64,000 nt of DNA, from the NCBI RefSeq assembly GCF_021462225.1, contig NC_061799.1:46921914-46985913 (forward strand). The letters are read 5' to 3'. A model generated the notes under the pieces. That model ran no database searches, was not told the origin of the DNA, and was given only the letters and a program-made list of their open reading frames with translations. Positions 29,701-40,805 of the stretch are shown piece by piece. Origin of the DNA: Girardinichthys multiradiatus (lineage: Eukaryota > Chordata > Actinopteri > Cyprinodontiformes > Goodeidae). A program made the translations under genes and the position numbers. Each line of letters starts with the position of its first letter. Position 1 is the stretch's first letter.

Positions 29701-30079
29701 CTCTAAACACTGATGTCAGGATGTGTGTGTATGTTTGAGGGCAGATATGTACTGAAGATATACTTTTAAACAATACAGAAGATGATGATCCAAAAAGTTT
29801 CCTCTTTCACCCTTTTTATGATCCAGCAGAAGATATAAACACACATTCTTCTCACGATGGAACAGAAATCATCTCTCTGACTGAATCCAACTTTAGGAGC
29901 AAAGAAAACAATAACCTGTTTTCTCTGGCTCCTCCCACCACTGTTGAGCTCAGCCAATGAGATGGTTTACAGCTTGATGTTGAGGAGAAGGTCTGAGCAG
30001 CAGAGAAGCTTCTTAGTTTTCATTCTGCTGCAGTGGAACAACTTTGTTGATCTTCTGTCTGACTTGAACACCTGGAAAC
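29701..30079. other. V3 upstream region
   Basis: Presumed promoter region of V3. It differs from the block shared by V1, V4, V5 and V7. It ends with CTGCAGTGGAACAAC and the leader context GAAACATG. No gene is seen. Confidence 0.4.
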
Positions 30080-30564
30080 ATGTTACTTTACCTCTTTCTG
30101 CTTTTCTCTCACTACATAGGTGAGTGTCAGAACACAGAGAAAAGCTTTGCTCTGATTGTCTCAATGGATCTCAGTGTGATCACATGTGGACCACAGAGTG
30201 AAGAACATCTGTTGAGTCTCTTGATGTTTGAATCTCCTGCAGACTAACTGACATGAATGACTCCTTTTACAGCCATGGGCTCCATGAACACCATCAAACA
30301 GGAACAGAGGGAACTAGTGGTTTCAGAGGGAAGAAGCACCAGTTTGAACTGTGAATATACTGGTTCTATCAACAATATCCAGTGGTACCGACAGTACCAG
30401 AGATCCAGACCAGAGTTCCTGCTCTACATCGTTGAGGGAGGAACGATTCATCCAACTCGCTCTGATTTCTCAGCTCAGATCGACAAAACTCTGAAACGAG
30501 TAAATCTGCTGATCTCCTCTGCTGCAGTGACAGATTCTGCTGTGTACTACTGTGCTCTGGAGCC
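30080..30564 (+). CDS. T-cell receptor alpha/delta V segment V3
   Basis: The leader exon 30080-30119 (MLLYLFLLFSHY) is followed by a phase-1 intron with acceptor AG at 30271-30272, and an open V exon at 30273-30564. Cys23 (TSLNCEYTG), Trp (IQWYRQYQ) and Cys104 (DSAVYYCAL) are all present. It is a third, distinct V family. The framework-3 end and RSS are nearly identical to V1, although the rest is divergent. Confidence 0.92.
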
Positions 30565-30602
30565 CACAGTGACAGGAAACACCAGAACTCTGTACAAGAA
30601 CC
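30565..30602 (+). other. V3 recombination signal sequence (23-type)
   Basis: Heptamer CACAGTG at 30565-30571, 22-bp spacer identical to V1, nonamer ACAAGAACC at 30594-30602. Confidence 0.93.
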
Positions 30603-30620
30603 TGCAATACTCCACAACAT

Positions 30621-30632
30621 CCAGTAGAGGGC
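30621..30632 (+). promoter_or_regulatory. CTCF-core-like motif 3' of V3 RSS
   Basis: CCAGTAGAGGGC, 18 bp past the nonamer. The single change from the other copies (C to G) is a base the CTCF core allows. Confidence 0.5.
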
Positions 30633-30737
30633 CTCACACACTGTTCTACTTCTATGGTTTGTTAGGATTCAGAATGACTGTTTTCAGACACATGAAAATG
30701 AAACAGAATCATTTTCGGAGGACAACCTCTCTTACTC

Positions 30738-30963
30738 AGATGTAACTATGAGACAACTGCAACCTTTGCTGACCGTCACTGGTACAAACATCATGATGAC
30801 CTTCAAGCACCTCAGTTTCTACTCTGGAAACGAGGAAAATGAGGCTCAGCTGAGTATCTTCCTGATGGTGGATGTGTCTCAGCAGCAACATCTGGATCCA
30901 CTGAGCTGACCATCAGAGAGTTAACCCTGGCAGACTCAGCTCTCTACTACTGTGCTCTAGAAA
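30738..30963 (+). pseudogene. V-segment relic (psi V-b) with consensus RSS
   Basis: V-like text without leader: NYETTATFADRHWYK, FLLWKRG, then a stop after GK, then AEYLPDGGC and ELTIRELTLADSALYYCAL. The family differs from V1-V5. The 3' end is intact and abuts an RSS. Part of the same relic family recurs at 36,966. Confidence 0.8.
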
Positions 30964-31002
30964 CACAGTGATACAAAGTGTAGAAGAGGCTGTACAAAAA
31001 CC
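30964..31002 (+). other. RSS of psi V-b (23-bp spacer, perfect nonamer)
   Basis: Heptamer CACAGTG at 30964-30970, 23-bp spacer unrelated to the other V segments, nonamer ACAAAAACC at 30994-31002. No CTCF-like motif follows. Confidence 0.9.
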
Positions 31003-31483
31003 TGAACACAGATATCTGACTACTCTTCAAAGAGGAGGGAAGTGGTATTCAAAGCACATCTTCATATCAGATGGATTCTTCTAATTCCTGTTTTATCAGA
31101 GTCTCTGTGGTTACAGCTGCTAATCAAACACTGAGGAGGATCCACAGGAGCAGAGTTACAGCTGATCTACCTCACTCACAGGGACAAGTAGAGGAAATAT
31201 ATCTAACTCTCTGATAGAGACAAATAAAGTGATACCTGAAAGTTAACCTGTCTTTTTAATCAGGTTTCCCACATTTATCCAACGGTGAACAAGGTGCTAA
31301 AACCCTGAAGTATATCAAAGCAAAGCAATTTCTTCCTGACATTTCAATTTGATTCATTTTATTTTCATAGCTCCAATTCCCAACAGATGTGTTGTTGTCT
31401 CTCATAAAATGCTCAAAAATATGTCAGGCTCTGGCCTTACTGGACCCGCCACTTTTGCTGTCCTTAATTAGACATATGTATAT
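31003..31483. other. Flank unique to copy 1 of the duplication
   Basis: No gene recognised. An AATAAA-type signal lies near 31,224. This stretch is absent between the matching flanks of copy 2. Confidence 0.4.
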
Positions 31484-31843
31484 TGGAAAAAAAAGGTCCA
31501 AGCACTAACCCTGTGGTACTCCAAAGCTAACTAAGACTTATCATTAACATTAACAAACTGGAACCTGTTTGATATGATCTGAATCAGCTGAGTGCTGAAG
31601 ACTAAAACAAGTGGTAAACTTTGAGAAAAGTCAGAAGAGTGACTCATACGTTGGAAGAAGGAGACACAATTGAAAGTGTGTACTTCTGTAAAATAGCAGT
31701 GAAATACTTGGAAATACCTTGCGTACATACTTTTAATGTTCCATTGTATTGATGTTTCATTTGTTACTTTTTTTAATCTGGACTTTCTTTTTCCAACACA
31801 AACAGCTGGAAGCCTTTTTCCACTCTGTTTAGCTCAGTCATAT

Positions 31844-31855
31844 ACACTAGAGGGC
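31844..31855 (+). promoter_or_regulatory. Isolated CTCF-core-like site in V4 unit
   Basis: ACACTAGAGGGC followed by AG. It matches the core at 11 of 12 bases and has no RSS beside it. A second copy lies at 50119-50130. Confidence 0.3.
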
Positions 31856-32651
31856 AGCATTATCAAGTTGGCAACCTGTAACCTGAATATTTACAAGCCT
31901 CCTGTTGATACACTGACTGAGCTTACCTGGTGTCTTTCATCCACTTTGAAAAGCTTTTTTTCATCCCTACATACTTATCCTTCTCCCTCCTCTGTTTTCT
32001 GTTTTTTGCCCCCGAGAGATTTCTTTTCTGCCTCTCTATCTGTAGCTCCCTGTCATCAGATGATAACACCATTCAAATGAAAACAACTGCGCTCAAGTGA
32101 GTTCTCGAGGGGGTGTGCGGTGGTGCCTATAGTGTGTTTGTGTGTGGGGTGGCAACAAGAGGGGAGGTGAAGGAGCAGAGGGGTGCATTATCAGTGACAT
32201 ACCACTTAGACACTGCTAGTGTCTAAGATCAAAAATCCTTGTCCTGCTGTTTTATGATACTGAACGATTACATCTGGATGAAGCTCAGAGCTCACATGTA
32301 TGTTGTGATGTATGTTCTTTTCAACCTGGTATACAGGATTAAAAATTGCTCATAAAAGGTTTTCTCACTTGAGTCTGGATATTTAATACTTTTTTGTCAG
32401 AAAGTCATTTTTAAAATGAGTCAGAAAACTTCATATTTTGAAGTTAAAACTCAAAACTTAAAAAATAAATGGACCATCTTCTTTTTAGATGCCCAGAGCT
32501 TAGAGATGTTTTGCTCACAGATTTCCAGAAATTTACTCCTTTTTTCTGCCTTAAGTGTAAACGCAAGTTATCAAAACTCTTTAGGTTAAGATTAATTCTT
32601 AATCTATGTTATTCAAGACAGCTCCAGAGGTCTCAAACCGATTAGGAGTTG

Positions 32652-32663
32652 CCACTAGGGGGC
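32652..32663 (+). promoter_or_regulatory. Isolated CTCF-core-like site, strong form
   Basis: CCACTAGGGGGC fits all 12 core positions and is the closest to the usual CTCF sequence in the window. It has no nearby V, and lies about 2.8 kb upstream of the V4 promoter block. It is copied at 50926-50937. Confidence 0.45.
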
Positions 32664-35444
32664 ATGGGAGGGCACTAAGAAGACAAATCTTCCAGGAAGG
32701 ATAAAATGATCTCAAAATGGTAATTATTGTTATAGTGTTTACATTAAAATAGGTAAATTAAAAAGGAAAACCTTGCATTTGAGCTACATTTTCTATCTTC
32801 ATTAATCCAGAATCCTGGGTCCCCTCCACTCCAGAGATCACAACACTGTCCTCCCCAAGAATACGCTGCAGCACCTCGGAAGCTTGTTTACTAACTTTAA
32901 AGTCCTGTTTGAGACAAGAGTTTTTTTACACTAAAGTTCATTAATAACAGCATTCTTAAGAGTATTTCTGAGAAGTTTGATAAATATAGGCCAAGGTCTT
33001 AGATATTTAAATTCTCATGTGGACCTACAAACTGAAGCTCTGAGGAAACATCTGAGCTCATCTTCAAAATCTGGTTTCATGTGATCAGTAAAATCAGGAC
33101 TTTGTGAAACTTGAACTCAGATTTTCAAGACTGTGAGTTCTAGATTCCCCTGATTGATTTACATCAGTTTTTAATTCTGGAGTAATTCCTTAAATGTTCC
33201 ACTTATATATCTTCCTTTTGTCTCTTTGACGTCGTCACATATCAGAACAAGCCAACATCTGATTGTCTTTCAGACAGTAACAACAGCTGAACCTGGTATA
33301 CTTGAAGACAACCACAGAGAAAATGTACATGTTGAATCATTTCTTGATCTCTAACTCATCTGTTGGGATCATAATATTCATATCAATATTCATAAGGTCG
33401 TTCTTTGTGTGTCTGTTTAGTGACAAACTGTAGCTGGACTCTAAATGTTCTTACTGGACCCTAACGTTCTTATTCATGAATCCCTTGGAGGACAAATGTG
33501 AGAAAAGTCTTTCTGATTGTTGATCCAACAGCTGCAGAGTTCCCTGCAGATCCTGGACTGTAATTCTGACCTTCTTTTATCATCAGACACTCTAAGTTTG
33601 GACTGGTTCTACTGGGACGGCCCGTCATCAGACTGTATAGAACCAGAGCTCAGCCAGAGGAGGAGCTCTACTCTAAGAGGTTTTGTGTTGGAGCTGAAGA
33701 GCTGCTGTGTTCTCTCTGTTCTTCAGTTAGTACGAGTGAAAATAATGTTCCTGCTTTTCTTCTGGATGATGATGATCATCTCCTTTCAATGATGAGAAGG
33801 TTTAGATGATGAAGGAGGGATGATGGTTGCTCCATGCTGGAGGTGCAGCCTATGCAGGACAGCGTTTCATTACCAAAGCCTATAAAACGTATTAAGGGGT
33901 TTTTCTCCTTAATGTTCTGCTCTTTCATTCCACGTCCCCCAGGGTCTGCTGCTGAGAAGCATTCCCAGAGCATGATGCTGCCACTACTGTACTTTAAGGC
34001 AGAGGCAGTATGGTTGTGGTGATGTCCAGTGTAGCATCTAGTCTCACAGCACCAAGTCTTTTCAGACCAAAGAACCTTCTATCAACTACATGCCTTCTAA
34101 GTTAGACTTCAGAGGAACTATTTTCAACCGTGTCTTTCTCTTTGCTTCTTACCCATACAGCTTCAACTGGTGGAGAACCTGGTCAGTAGGTGTTTTTATA
34201 TTCTGGTTCTCTGTCTCATCGTAACCACTGAGGTGTTTAACTTCTTCAAGGTGGTTGGATGTTTCTTGGTGGCCTCCATCAGTCTTCTTCTTGCTCAGTT
34301 AGTCTGTGAGGATGATCAGCTCCAAGCTGATTTAGACCAGGGCCTTAATCCGTTCACTTCTTCATGTTTAAGTCCATACATGTTCTGGTTTATGTTTAAT
34401 TGAGCTTCTTTTGCAGTTGGTTGCAGTGTTAGCAGGAGAACTGAAGAACCAGAACCTGGACCTCCCAGATCCAGCTGTTTTCATGCTTCAGCCACCTGAC
34501 GCACCTCAGCTGCACTCAGATAATCTCCATTTTACTAATTGTGACATGGCTGGTATCAATAAGCTGGACATAGGGTGAATTAGGTCACTTAAAGAAGATG
34601 ATTGTTCATGGAAACCCTTATTGTGTCATTTATTCATTGAAATCAGATTACAAGAATGTGTTTTTTACTTTGATATGAATATTTTTCATATTCGTTAAAA
34701 AAGCCAAATTGTTTTGTTTTGTTCTTCTGTTAAATGAAGGTTTTATTAAAGATTACAAAATAAATTACTGCAGAGTTAAAATCATCACAACTTGTCACCA
34801 CACTGTCATCAAAGCTTTGATCTGTAAAACCTGAAAGGGAAAAGTGAAACAAAAGTTTGAAAAATATTTTTTCATCAATTATTTTCAACTTATCTGAGGT
34901 CGGATAGAGAAAGTAACTGGTTCAGGAAAAAAAACCAGACATCCCTCCACCCAGAGACACTCTACAGTTCATTCTCAGTGGAGCAGAGAGATGCTGGGAG
35001 GCATCATGGAGGTTTGGTCTGCAGAGAGCCAATAATTATTGTTATTAACATGAACTCTACACATGATGTGCAACATGCTTTGACCAATGAATGGTTAATA
35101 TTGTAACATTTCTAATCCAGGCTCAGAAGATCTAAAGTAAACCCAACTGAAAAGACACAGTCCAGACATCCAGCGACACCTAAAACACATCCAGTTATTA
35201 TTCTTGGAGCCATGCTGGGAGAGAACAGTCAAATCACAATGAGACAGCAGTTTCTATTTGGTTTAACTCTATGTGGCAGTAAGCTAAACTGTTTTCATCA
35301 TGATTTCATCTAGAAAAGCAGTAAAAAGGTGAATCAAAGGAGGCTGAACACCTTCTAGAGTCAATGAAATCCTCTAGATGATCTGTTCTTCAACCAGAAG
35401 AAGCTGAGAGCCTGCTCACCAGGAGGAAGAGGAGCTGAGATGTT

Positions 35445-35536
35445 CAGGGAGGAGCTGAGATGTTACTGAACTCTAGAAGATACTCAAACTTCCTCATTCA
35501 ACACAGTTCAACACACAAACATTAACTCTGCTCAAC
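35445..35536 (+). promoter_or_regulatory. Putative V4 promoter / 5' UTR block
   Basis: CAGGGAGGAGCTGAG at 35445-35459, then TACTGAACTCTAGAAGA and CAGTTCAACACACAAAC up to the leader ATG. Confidence 0.55.
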
Positions 35537-35950
35537 ATGCTGTCTTTGCTCACATCTGGATTTATTCTGCTGGTTCTGCTCATTAGAACAGGTTTGTTGG
35601 ACTCTTTCAGAAAATAATTTATTCCTTTTGTTTGTGCTTCACTTATATGACATTTTTCTTCCTCCAGATGTAAACTGTCAACAACTCACTGCACTGAAGA
35701 CTGAGGAGTCCAGTTTAGAGGGCGGTTCTGTTACTCTGTCCTGCAATTACACCAAAGGTTCTGCTTATTATTTGTTCTGGTATCGAAAAAATCCAGGAAA
35801 ACCTCCAGAGTTCCTGAAGTCTCACTCACCTTCAGGAGGAGCAGAACATCTGGACAGACTAAAATTTGAAGGAAACCAAGAGGAGATGAAGATGACCATC
35901 TCCTCTGCTGCAGTGACAGATTCTGCTGTGTACTACTGTGCTGTGAGGCC
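35537..35950 (+). CDS. T-cell receptor alpha/delta V segment V4
   Basis: The leader exon 35537-35591 begins MLSLLTSGFILLVLL, the phase-1 intron is 76 bp, and the V exon 35668-35950 is open. Cys23 (SVTLSCNYT), Trp (LFWYRKNPG) and Cys104 (SAVYYCAVR) are present. It belongs to the same broad family as V1 and V5 but keeps Cys23. Its near-identical twin is V7, from which it differs by seven bases in this exon. Confidence 0.93.
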
Positions 35951-35988
35951 CACAGTGACAGGAAACACCAGAACTCTGTACAAGAACC
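35951..35988 (+). other. V4 recombination signal sequence (23-type)
   Basis: Heptamer CACAGTG at 35951-35957, 22-bp spacer identical to V1, nonamer ACAAGAACC at 35980-35988. Confidence 0.93.
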
Positions 35989-36006
35989 TGTTATACTCCA
36001 CATCAT

Positions 36007-36018
36007 CCACTAGAGGGC
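36007..36018 (+). promoter_or_regulatory. CTCF-core-like motif 3' of V4 RSS
   Basis: CCACTAGAGGGC, 18 bp past the nonamer. The flank after it (CATGAATCAGGCTGCAGG) is shared with V7 and the orphan RSS end. Confidence 0.5.
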
Positions 36019-36045
36019 CTCATGAATCAGGCTGCAGGATGATGA

Positions 36046-36489
36046 GGTGCAGCTGCTGGAACCAAACTTTATTCTACTTAAAGCCAGTGGTGGAAATGAT
36101 GTCTTGTTCTGGTATAAACAAGAAGAAAAAAGCTTCCCAAAGTACATGCTGAAAGAATACCCTAGAATAGGATGGAGAGGACTGTGGGAATGTGTTGTTA
36201 ATGGATAAAGCTGTTTATGACTTGTTTACGATGCAGCTGTTGTTTTCCCATCCTTTGGAGATTAATGATTTTGTAAACTAGGGACCCCCAAAAGACAATA
36301 AAAAGAGGAAGCGGTTGGATGGGTTTCAGAGCGGTTGGGAGACTTGTAACTGAACACATCTCTGACCGTTCTCCTCGTACGAGTAAAATAACTAATACTT
36401 TGTCTCTCTCTTCTTTTCTGTGTTGTTATATGTATTGTTAGGTGGTTTAAACCTGACATAATCGTCGTCTTAAACTTCATCCAGAACAT
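36046..36489. other. V4 downstream flank, no gene
   Basis: Unassigned sequence. The text TCCAAAGTACATGCTGAAAG near 36,140 hints at another V framework-2 scrap (compare the V2 text around 22,140), but too little remains to call it. Confidence 0.35.
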
Positions 36490-36832
36490 GGTCGCAGGGG
36501 CAGCAGTCTCAATAGAGACACCCAGAAGTCCCTCTCCCCAGAGAGCTCCTCCGGGGTGTGCCCAACGTGTTCCCAGACCAGCCGAGAGACACAGTCCCTC
36601 CAGCGTGTCCTGGGCCTCCTTCTGTCCCCATTACTGCAGCAGCCGCACCGATCCGTCTGTCAATCTCCTGTTCCATTCTCCCCTCACTCGTGAACAAGAC
36701 TCCAAGATACTTGAACTCTTCCACCTTCGGCAGGAACTCCCCTCCAACCTGAAGAGGACAAGCCATCCTTTTCCGGTCGAGAACCATGACCTCAACCGGA
36801 AAAGGTCGGCTCCTCCAGGTCCGAGGACATAA
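36490..36832 (-). repeat. Internally deleted LINE RT fragment (antisense)
   Basis: Reads on the - strand as LDRKRMACPLQVGGEFLPKV, then EFKYLGVLFTSEGRMEQEID. It is the same LINE family as the insert at 38,361-39,085 but lacks the middle part. Confidence 0.75.
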
Positions 36833-36965
36833 AGCAGTCTGAATAAAGTTTATTTCGTCACGTTTTGTTTTGTCTATGTTGAGAAAACTCAGCTGTCTAA
36901 CTGCTAGCAGGCTAGCTGTAAACTTTATTTAAAAGGTGGTTTTAAACACTGATCGACCATAACGC

Positions 36966-37044
36966 TCAGCTGCATATCTTCCTGATGATGGATGTGTCTC
37001 AGCAGCAACATCTTGATCCACTGAGCTGACCATCAGAGAGTTAA
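36966..37044 (+). pseudogene. Short V relic of the psi V-b type
   Basis: About 79 bases match 30,850-30,925 (text CAGCAGCAACATC and CTGACCATCAGAGAGTTAAC) at high identity. It is cut on the right by the L2 LINE insertion. Too short to have any function. Confidence 0.7.
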
Positions 37045-37083
37045 CGTTTTATTAAAAAGAAAATCTTTGACATACTCCTGAAG

Positions 37084-38360
37084 ATGATTACTTCATCCTC
37101 AGCAAGTGAGACAACATTGGAAATAACTGCAGAACCTGATCTGTGTTTGGACTGTTTTGATCCTGTGGAGCTTCCTGAGTTATCAGAAATATTAGCTTCA
37201 TCTAAACCTTCAACTTGTATGTTAGACCCAATCCCAACCATATTATTTAAGGAAGTGTTCCCTCTGATTACCAGCCCCATTTTAGATATGATTAATCTAT
37301 CTTTAGTAAATGGATCAGAACCACAGGCTTTTAAGTTAGCTGTAATTAAACCTTTACTTAAGAAACCTTCGCTTGATCGAGATGACTTGAAAAATTACAG
37401 ACCTATATCCAATCTTCCATTCTTATCTAAAATTCTTGAGAAAATAGTTGCTAATCAAATGTGTGAACATTTATACAGCAATGACCTGTTTGAAGAGTTT
37501 CAGTCAGGTTTCAGAGCTCATCATAGCACTGAAACAGCTCTGCTGAAAGTCACTATTGATATTCTTATGGCCTCAGATAATGGACTTGTGTCTGTTCTGG
37601 TTCTGTTAGATCTCAGTGCTGCATTTGATCCAGTCGACCTTAATATTCTCTTAAAAAGGCTGGAATATGCTGTAGGGATCAGGGGAACAGCGCTAGGCTG
37701 GTTTAAATCTTATCTGTCTGACAGATTCCAGTTTGTTCATGTAAATGATAAATCATCTTTAAACTCCAGGGTTAATTGTGGAGTACCACAGGGTTCAGTT
37801 CTTGGGCCAATTCTCTTTACTATATATATGCTTCCAATAGGTCAAATTATCAGGCAGCATAGGATACATTTTCACTGTTACACTGATGACACTCAGCTTT
37901 ACTTATCCATAAATCCTGATGAGCCCAACCAGTTAGATAGACTACAAGCATGTCTTGAAGATATAAAAACTTGGATGACTTTAAATTTTCTGCTTCTAAA
38001 TTCAGACAAGACAGAAGTTGTCGTCTTTGGATCGGAGTCTTTAAAAAAGAAACTGCTTAGTCAATCACTTAACCTGGATGGCATTAAATTGACCTCCAGT
38101 AATAAAGTAAAAAACCTTGGTGTTAACTTTGACTAGGACATGTCATTTAAATCCCATATTAAACAGGTTTCTAGGATTTCCTTCTTTCACCTCCAGAATA
38201 TTGCCAAAATTAGAAATATCCTGTCCAGGATTGACGCTGAAAAACTAGTCCATGCATTTGTTACTTCAAGGCTGGACTATTGTAATTCTTTACTATCAGG
38301 ATGTCCACAAAATGCAGTTAAAAGACTTCAGCTGATTCAAAATGCTGCAGCAAGAGTTTT
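37084..38360 (+). pseudogene. L2 LINE reverse transcriptase (one in-frame stop)
   Basis: Open from 37,084 to TAG 38134-38136, then open again in the same frame. RT motifs in order are LKNYRPISNLPFLSKILEK, FQSGFRAHHSTETALLK, VLLDLSAAFD, GVPQGSVLGP and the active-site box FHCYTDDTQLYLS. After the stop come SFKSHIKQ and FVTSRLDYCNSLLSG. The endonuclease is missing. The same TAG occurs in the L2 copy at 56,184. Confidence 0.85.
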
Positions 38361-39085
38361 GTTCGTTCGTTCGTCGTCTTCCGCTTATCCAGGACTGGGT
38401 TGCGGGGGCAGCAGACTCAGCAGAGACGCCCAGACGTCCCTCTCTCCAGACACCTCCTCCAGCTCCTCCAGGGGGAGCCCAAGGCGTTCCCAGGCCAGCC
38501 GAGAGACATAGTCCCTCCAGCGTGTCCTGGGCCGTCCCCTGGGCCTCCTCCCGGTGGGACGTGCCTGGAACACCTCCCGAGGAAGGCGTCCAGGAGGCAT
38601 CCGGTATAGATGCCCGAGCCACCTCAACTGGCTCCTCTCGATGTGGAGGAGCAGCGGCTCTACTCCGAGCTCCTCCCGGATGGCCGAGCTCCTCACCCTA
38701 TCTCTAAGGGAGTGCCCGGCCACCCTACGGAGGAAGCTCATTTCAGCCGCTTGTATCCGTGATCTCGTTCTTTCGGTCATGACCCAAAGTTCATGGCCAT
38801 AGGTGAGGGTAGGAACGTAGACCGACCAGTAAATTGAGAGCTTTGCTTTTCGGCTCAGCGCTCTCTTCACCACAATGGACCGGCACAGCGCCCCCATTAC
38901 TGTGGCAGCCGCACCGATCCGTCTGTCGATCTCCCGCTCCATTTTTCCCTCACTCGTGAACAAGACCCCGAGATACTTAAACTCCTCCACTTGAGGCAGG
39001 AACTCCCCTCCAACCTGAAGAGGACAAGCCACCCTTTTCCGGTCGAGTACCAATCCTTGTGGTGAGGTTCCTTGAGACGACATTG
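38361..39085 (-). mobile_element. Second LINE inserted in the L2 (RTE/Rex-type, clade uncertain)
   Basis: On the - strand a 232-residue frame (39,083-38,385) reads VEEFKYLGVLFTSEGKMERE ... TYGHELWVMTERTRSRIQAA ... RRPRGRPRTRWRDYVSRLA, the C-terminal RT part of an abundant fish LINE. Its 3' end is the (GAAC)n-like run at 38,361-38,374. It is 5'-truncated. Confidence 0.75.
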
Positions 39086-40050
39086 TTGTAAATAAGCGCC
39101 GTTTAACTAAATAATCTGAACTGAAACTATCTCTGTAGTTATGCTGCTATAGGCTTAGGCTGCTGGAGGACATAACGACCACTTTCACCCTCTGCGCTAC
39201 ATTCTCATACTACTCTCCAATTTTGCATTATTTGCTGTTATTTCAGCTTTTAACTTTGTTCTCTCTCTATTCTCTTCCTAGAAGCTACACCTGACCTGAC
39301 TCTGTGTCTACTAGTGACACCTTTCTGGAGAGGGGCATCGTCCGAGCTTCTGCTGGCAACAACTTAATGCTCACCTTCTACAGATGATCCACATGGCCCT
39401 GTCTTTCAGTGTTTAACCCTTTCTCTCTCCTAGACATGGCTACTGACTGAGCTTCTACTGTGACTAACTCTATGTGCCCTCTTTCAGACTCTAACCTTGA
39501 AAACTGGCCCAGAGTTTATCTGTTCTTTCTTTCTAGATGAAACGACTAAAGGAGCTACATCCATTAACATTTACTTTTCCTTCCCATAGAAAGTACTCCT
39601 GGATCAGTGCTTCTTTGTTCTCTTTGTGTCTCTGCTCTGTTCTCTCAAACCCCCAGTGGGTCGTGGCAGATGGCCGCTCACACTGAGCCTGGTTCTGGTT
39701 CTGCTGGAGGTTTCTTCCTGTTAAAAGGGAGTTTTTCCTCTCCACTGTCGCTACATGCATGCTCAGTATGAGGGATTGCTGCAAAGTCAACACCAGTGAC
39801 TGTCCACTGTCTCTACATGCTCATCCAGGAGGAGTGAATGCTGCAAGTCACTGACTGGATGTAATCTGCTGGGTTTCCTTAGATAGAAAAACATTTTATC
39901 CAATTTGAATAAATAACTGAATCTGACTGAACTGTTCAATGGTTACGATTAATTGTTATGTATGAACCTGACTTTATGAAGTGACTTGAGACGACATGTG
40001 TTGTGAATTATATATATAAATAAAACTGAATTTAATTCAATTGAATATCT

Positions 40051-40741
40051 ATGTTATGCTGACCTTGATTGGTTTCACGAGGCTGAGTGTTCTCGTGTTT
40101 TGCCTCAGCATTGATGACGTATTATTATTATTATACGTCAGCAGCTGCGGGCAAAGAAAGCACTGCACCTGTAAAACCAAGATAACAACCTGTTACTGCA
40201 CCTCTTGCATAACATAGTATAGGCTATAGGCTTTCTAATAAACACTTTGAAAGTACATTACCTTATTAGGTGGCACCAAATTGAAATATTCCACACTTGG
40301 GAACGCTTCCTAGATGGTTGCTCCATGACAGAATAATCCACAAAAACTCAAAGTATCCAAAAACGAGAGTTTGTAACGTATAACACGTGTAGAATGGGGA
40401 TGTGAAGCGGGGCTTGAGCCATCTTAAATACACTGAATCACGCCAAATGTTTGAAACTCCGCCATTCAACTCAAAGCAGTCAGCTGACTCGGTCTGAATG
40501 AAGCAGTGAAGTGGTTCATACGTCATTGGGGACGTGACATGAAGCAAGTTCCGGCCCACTGCTTCACTATAACTACCCTGTCGAGTTTGAAGCGTGCTTT
40601 GAAGCCTCAGTGTTAGAGGTGACATCACTAACTCGCGTTATGACTAGAATAATAATACAGTCACGCCTGCCGAAGGAAGAACAAAATTCACATACACACA
40701 TAAAAACCAGGCACACAGCTCTAGCAGATAAACCAGCTAAC
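40051..40741. other. Unassigned stretch before the orphan RSS end
   Basis: A short (ATT)n run lies near 40,123. Text with AAGCAGTGAAGTGG and GCTTTGAAGCCTC may come from a hAT-type element. No boundaries or coding family are identified. Confidence 0.35.
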
Positions 40742-40805
40742 CAACTCTGTACAAGAACCTGCAGAGTGAAAACAGGACAATATTCCATAACAACCACTAG
40801 AGGGC
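40742..40805 (+). pseudogene. Orphan RSS 3' half and V flank
   Basis: AACTCTGT plus nonamer ACAAGAACC (40751-40759), then the V2-type 34-bp interval and CCACTAGAGGGC at 40794-40805. Heptamer and V exon are gone. The further flank (CATGAATCAGGCTGCAGG) matches that of V4, so this marks a deleted V unit. Confidence 0.75.

Larger units (their letters stand above)
31484..36045 (+). repeat. Segmental duplication, copy 1 (V4 unit)
   Basis: About 4.56 kb repeated at 49,758-54,319 with an offset of 18,274 and near identity (roughly 14 differences by eye outside the V exon). It holds V4, a decayed Tc1 piece near 33,940-34,130 (antisense, text AGAGCATGATGCTGCCAC) and an antisense L2 scrap near 31,530-31,740 (NRFQFVNVNDKS). 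Otherwise it is non-coding. The small frames shared by both copies have no family resemblance. Confidence 0.9.
37045..40050 (+). mobile_element. L2-clade LINE, interrupted
   Basis: A non-LTR retrotransposon copy that runs from the RT region to its 3' tail. Another LINE has replaced about 370 bp of it at 38,361-39,085, judged by comparison with the uninterrupted text at 56,418-56,795. The 3' end is the ATAAATAAAACTGAATTT tail. The 5' part is missing. Confidence 0.85.

Noticed and set aside
33517..34403. 91- and 77-residue frames present identically in both duplicons (also 51,791-52,677)
   Set aside because: Identity reflects the recent duplication. There is no family resemblance, and part of the region is a decayed antisense Tc1.
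36509..36787. New small protein on the - strand
   Set aside because: The text is the C-terminal RT of a common fish LINE with an internal deletion.
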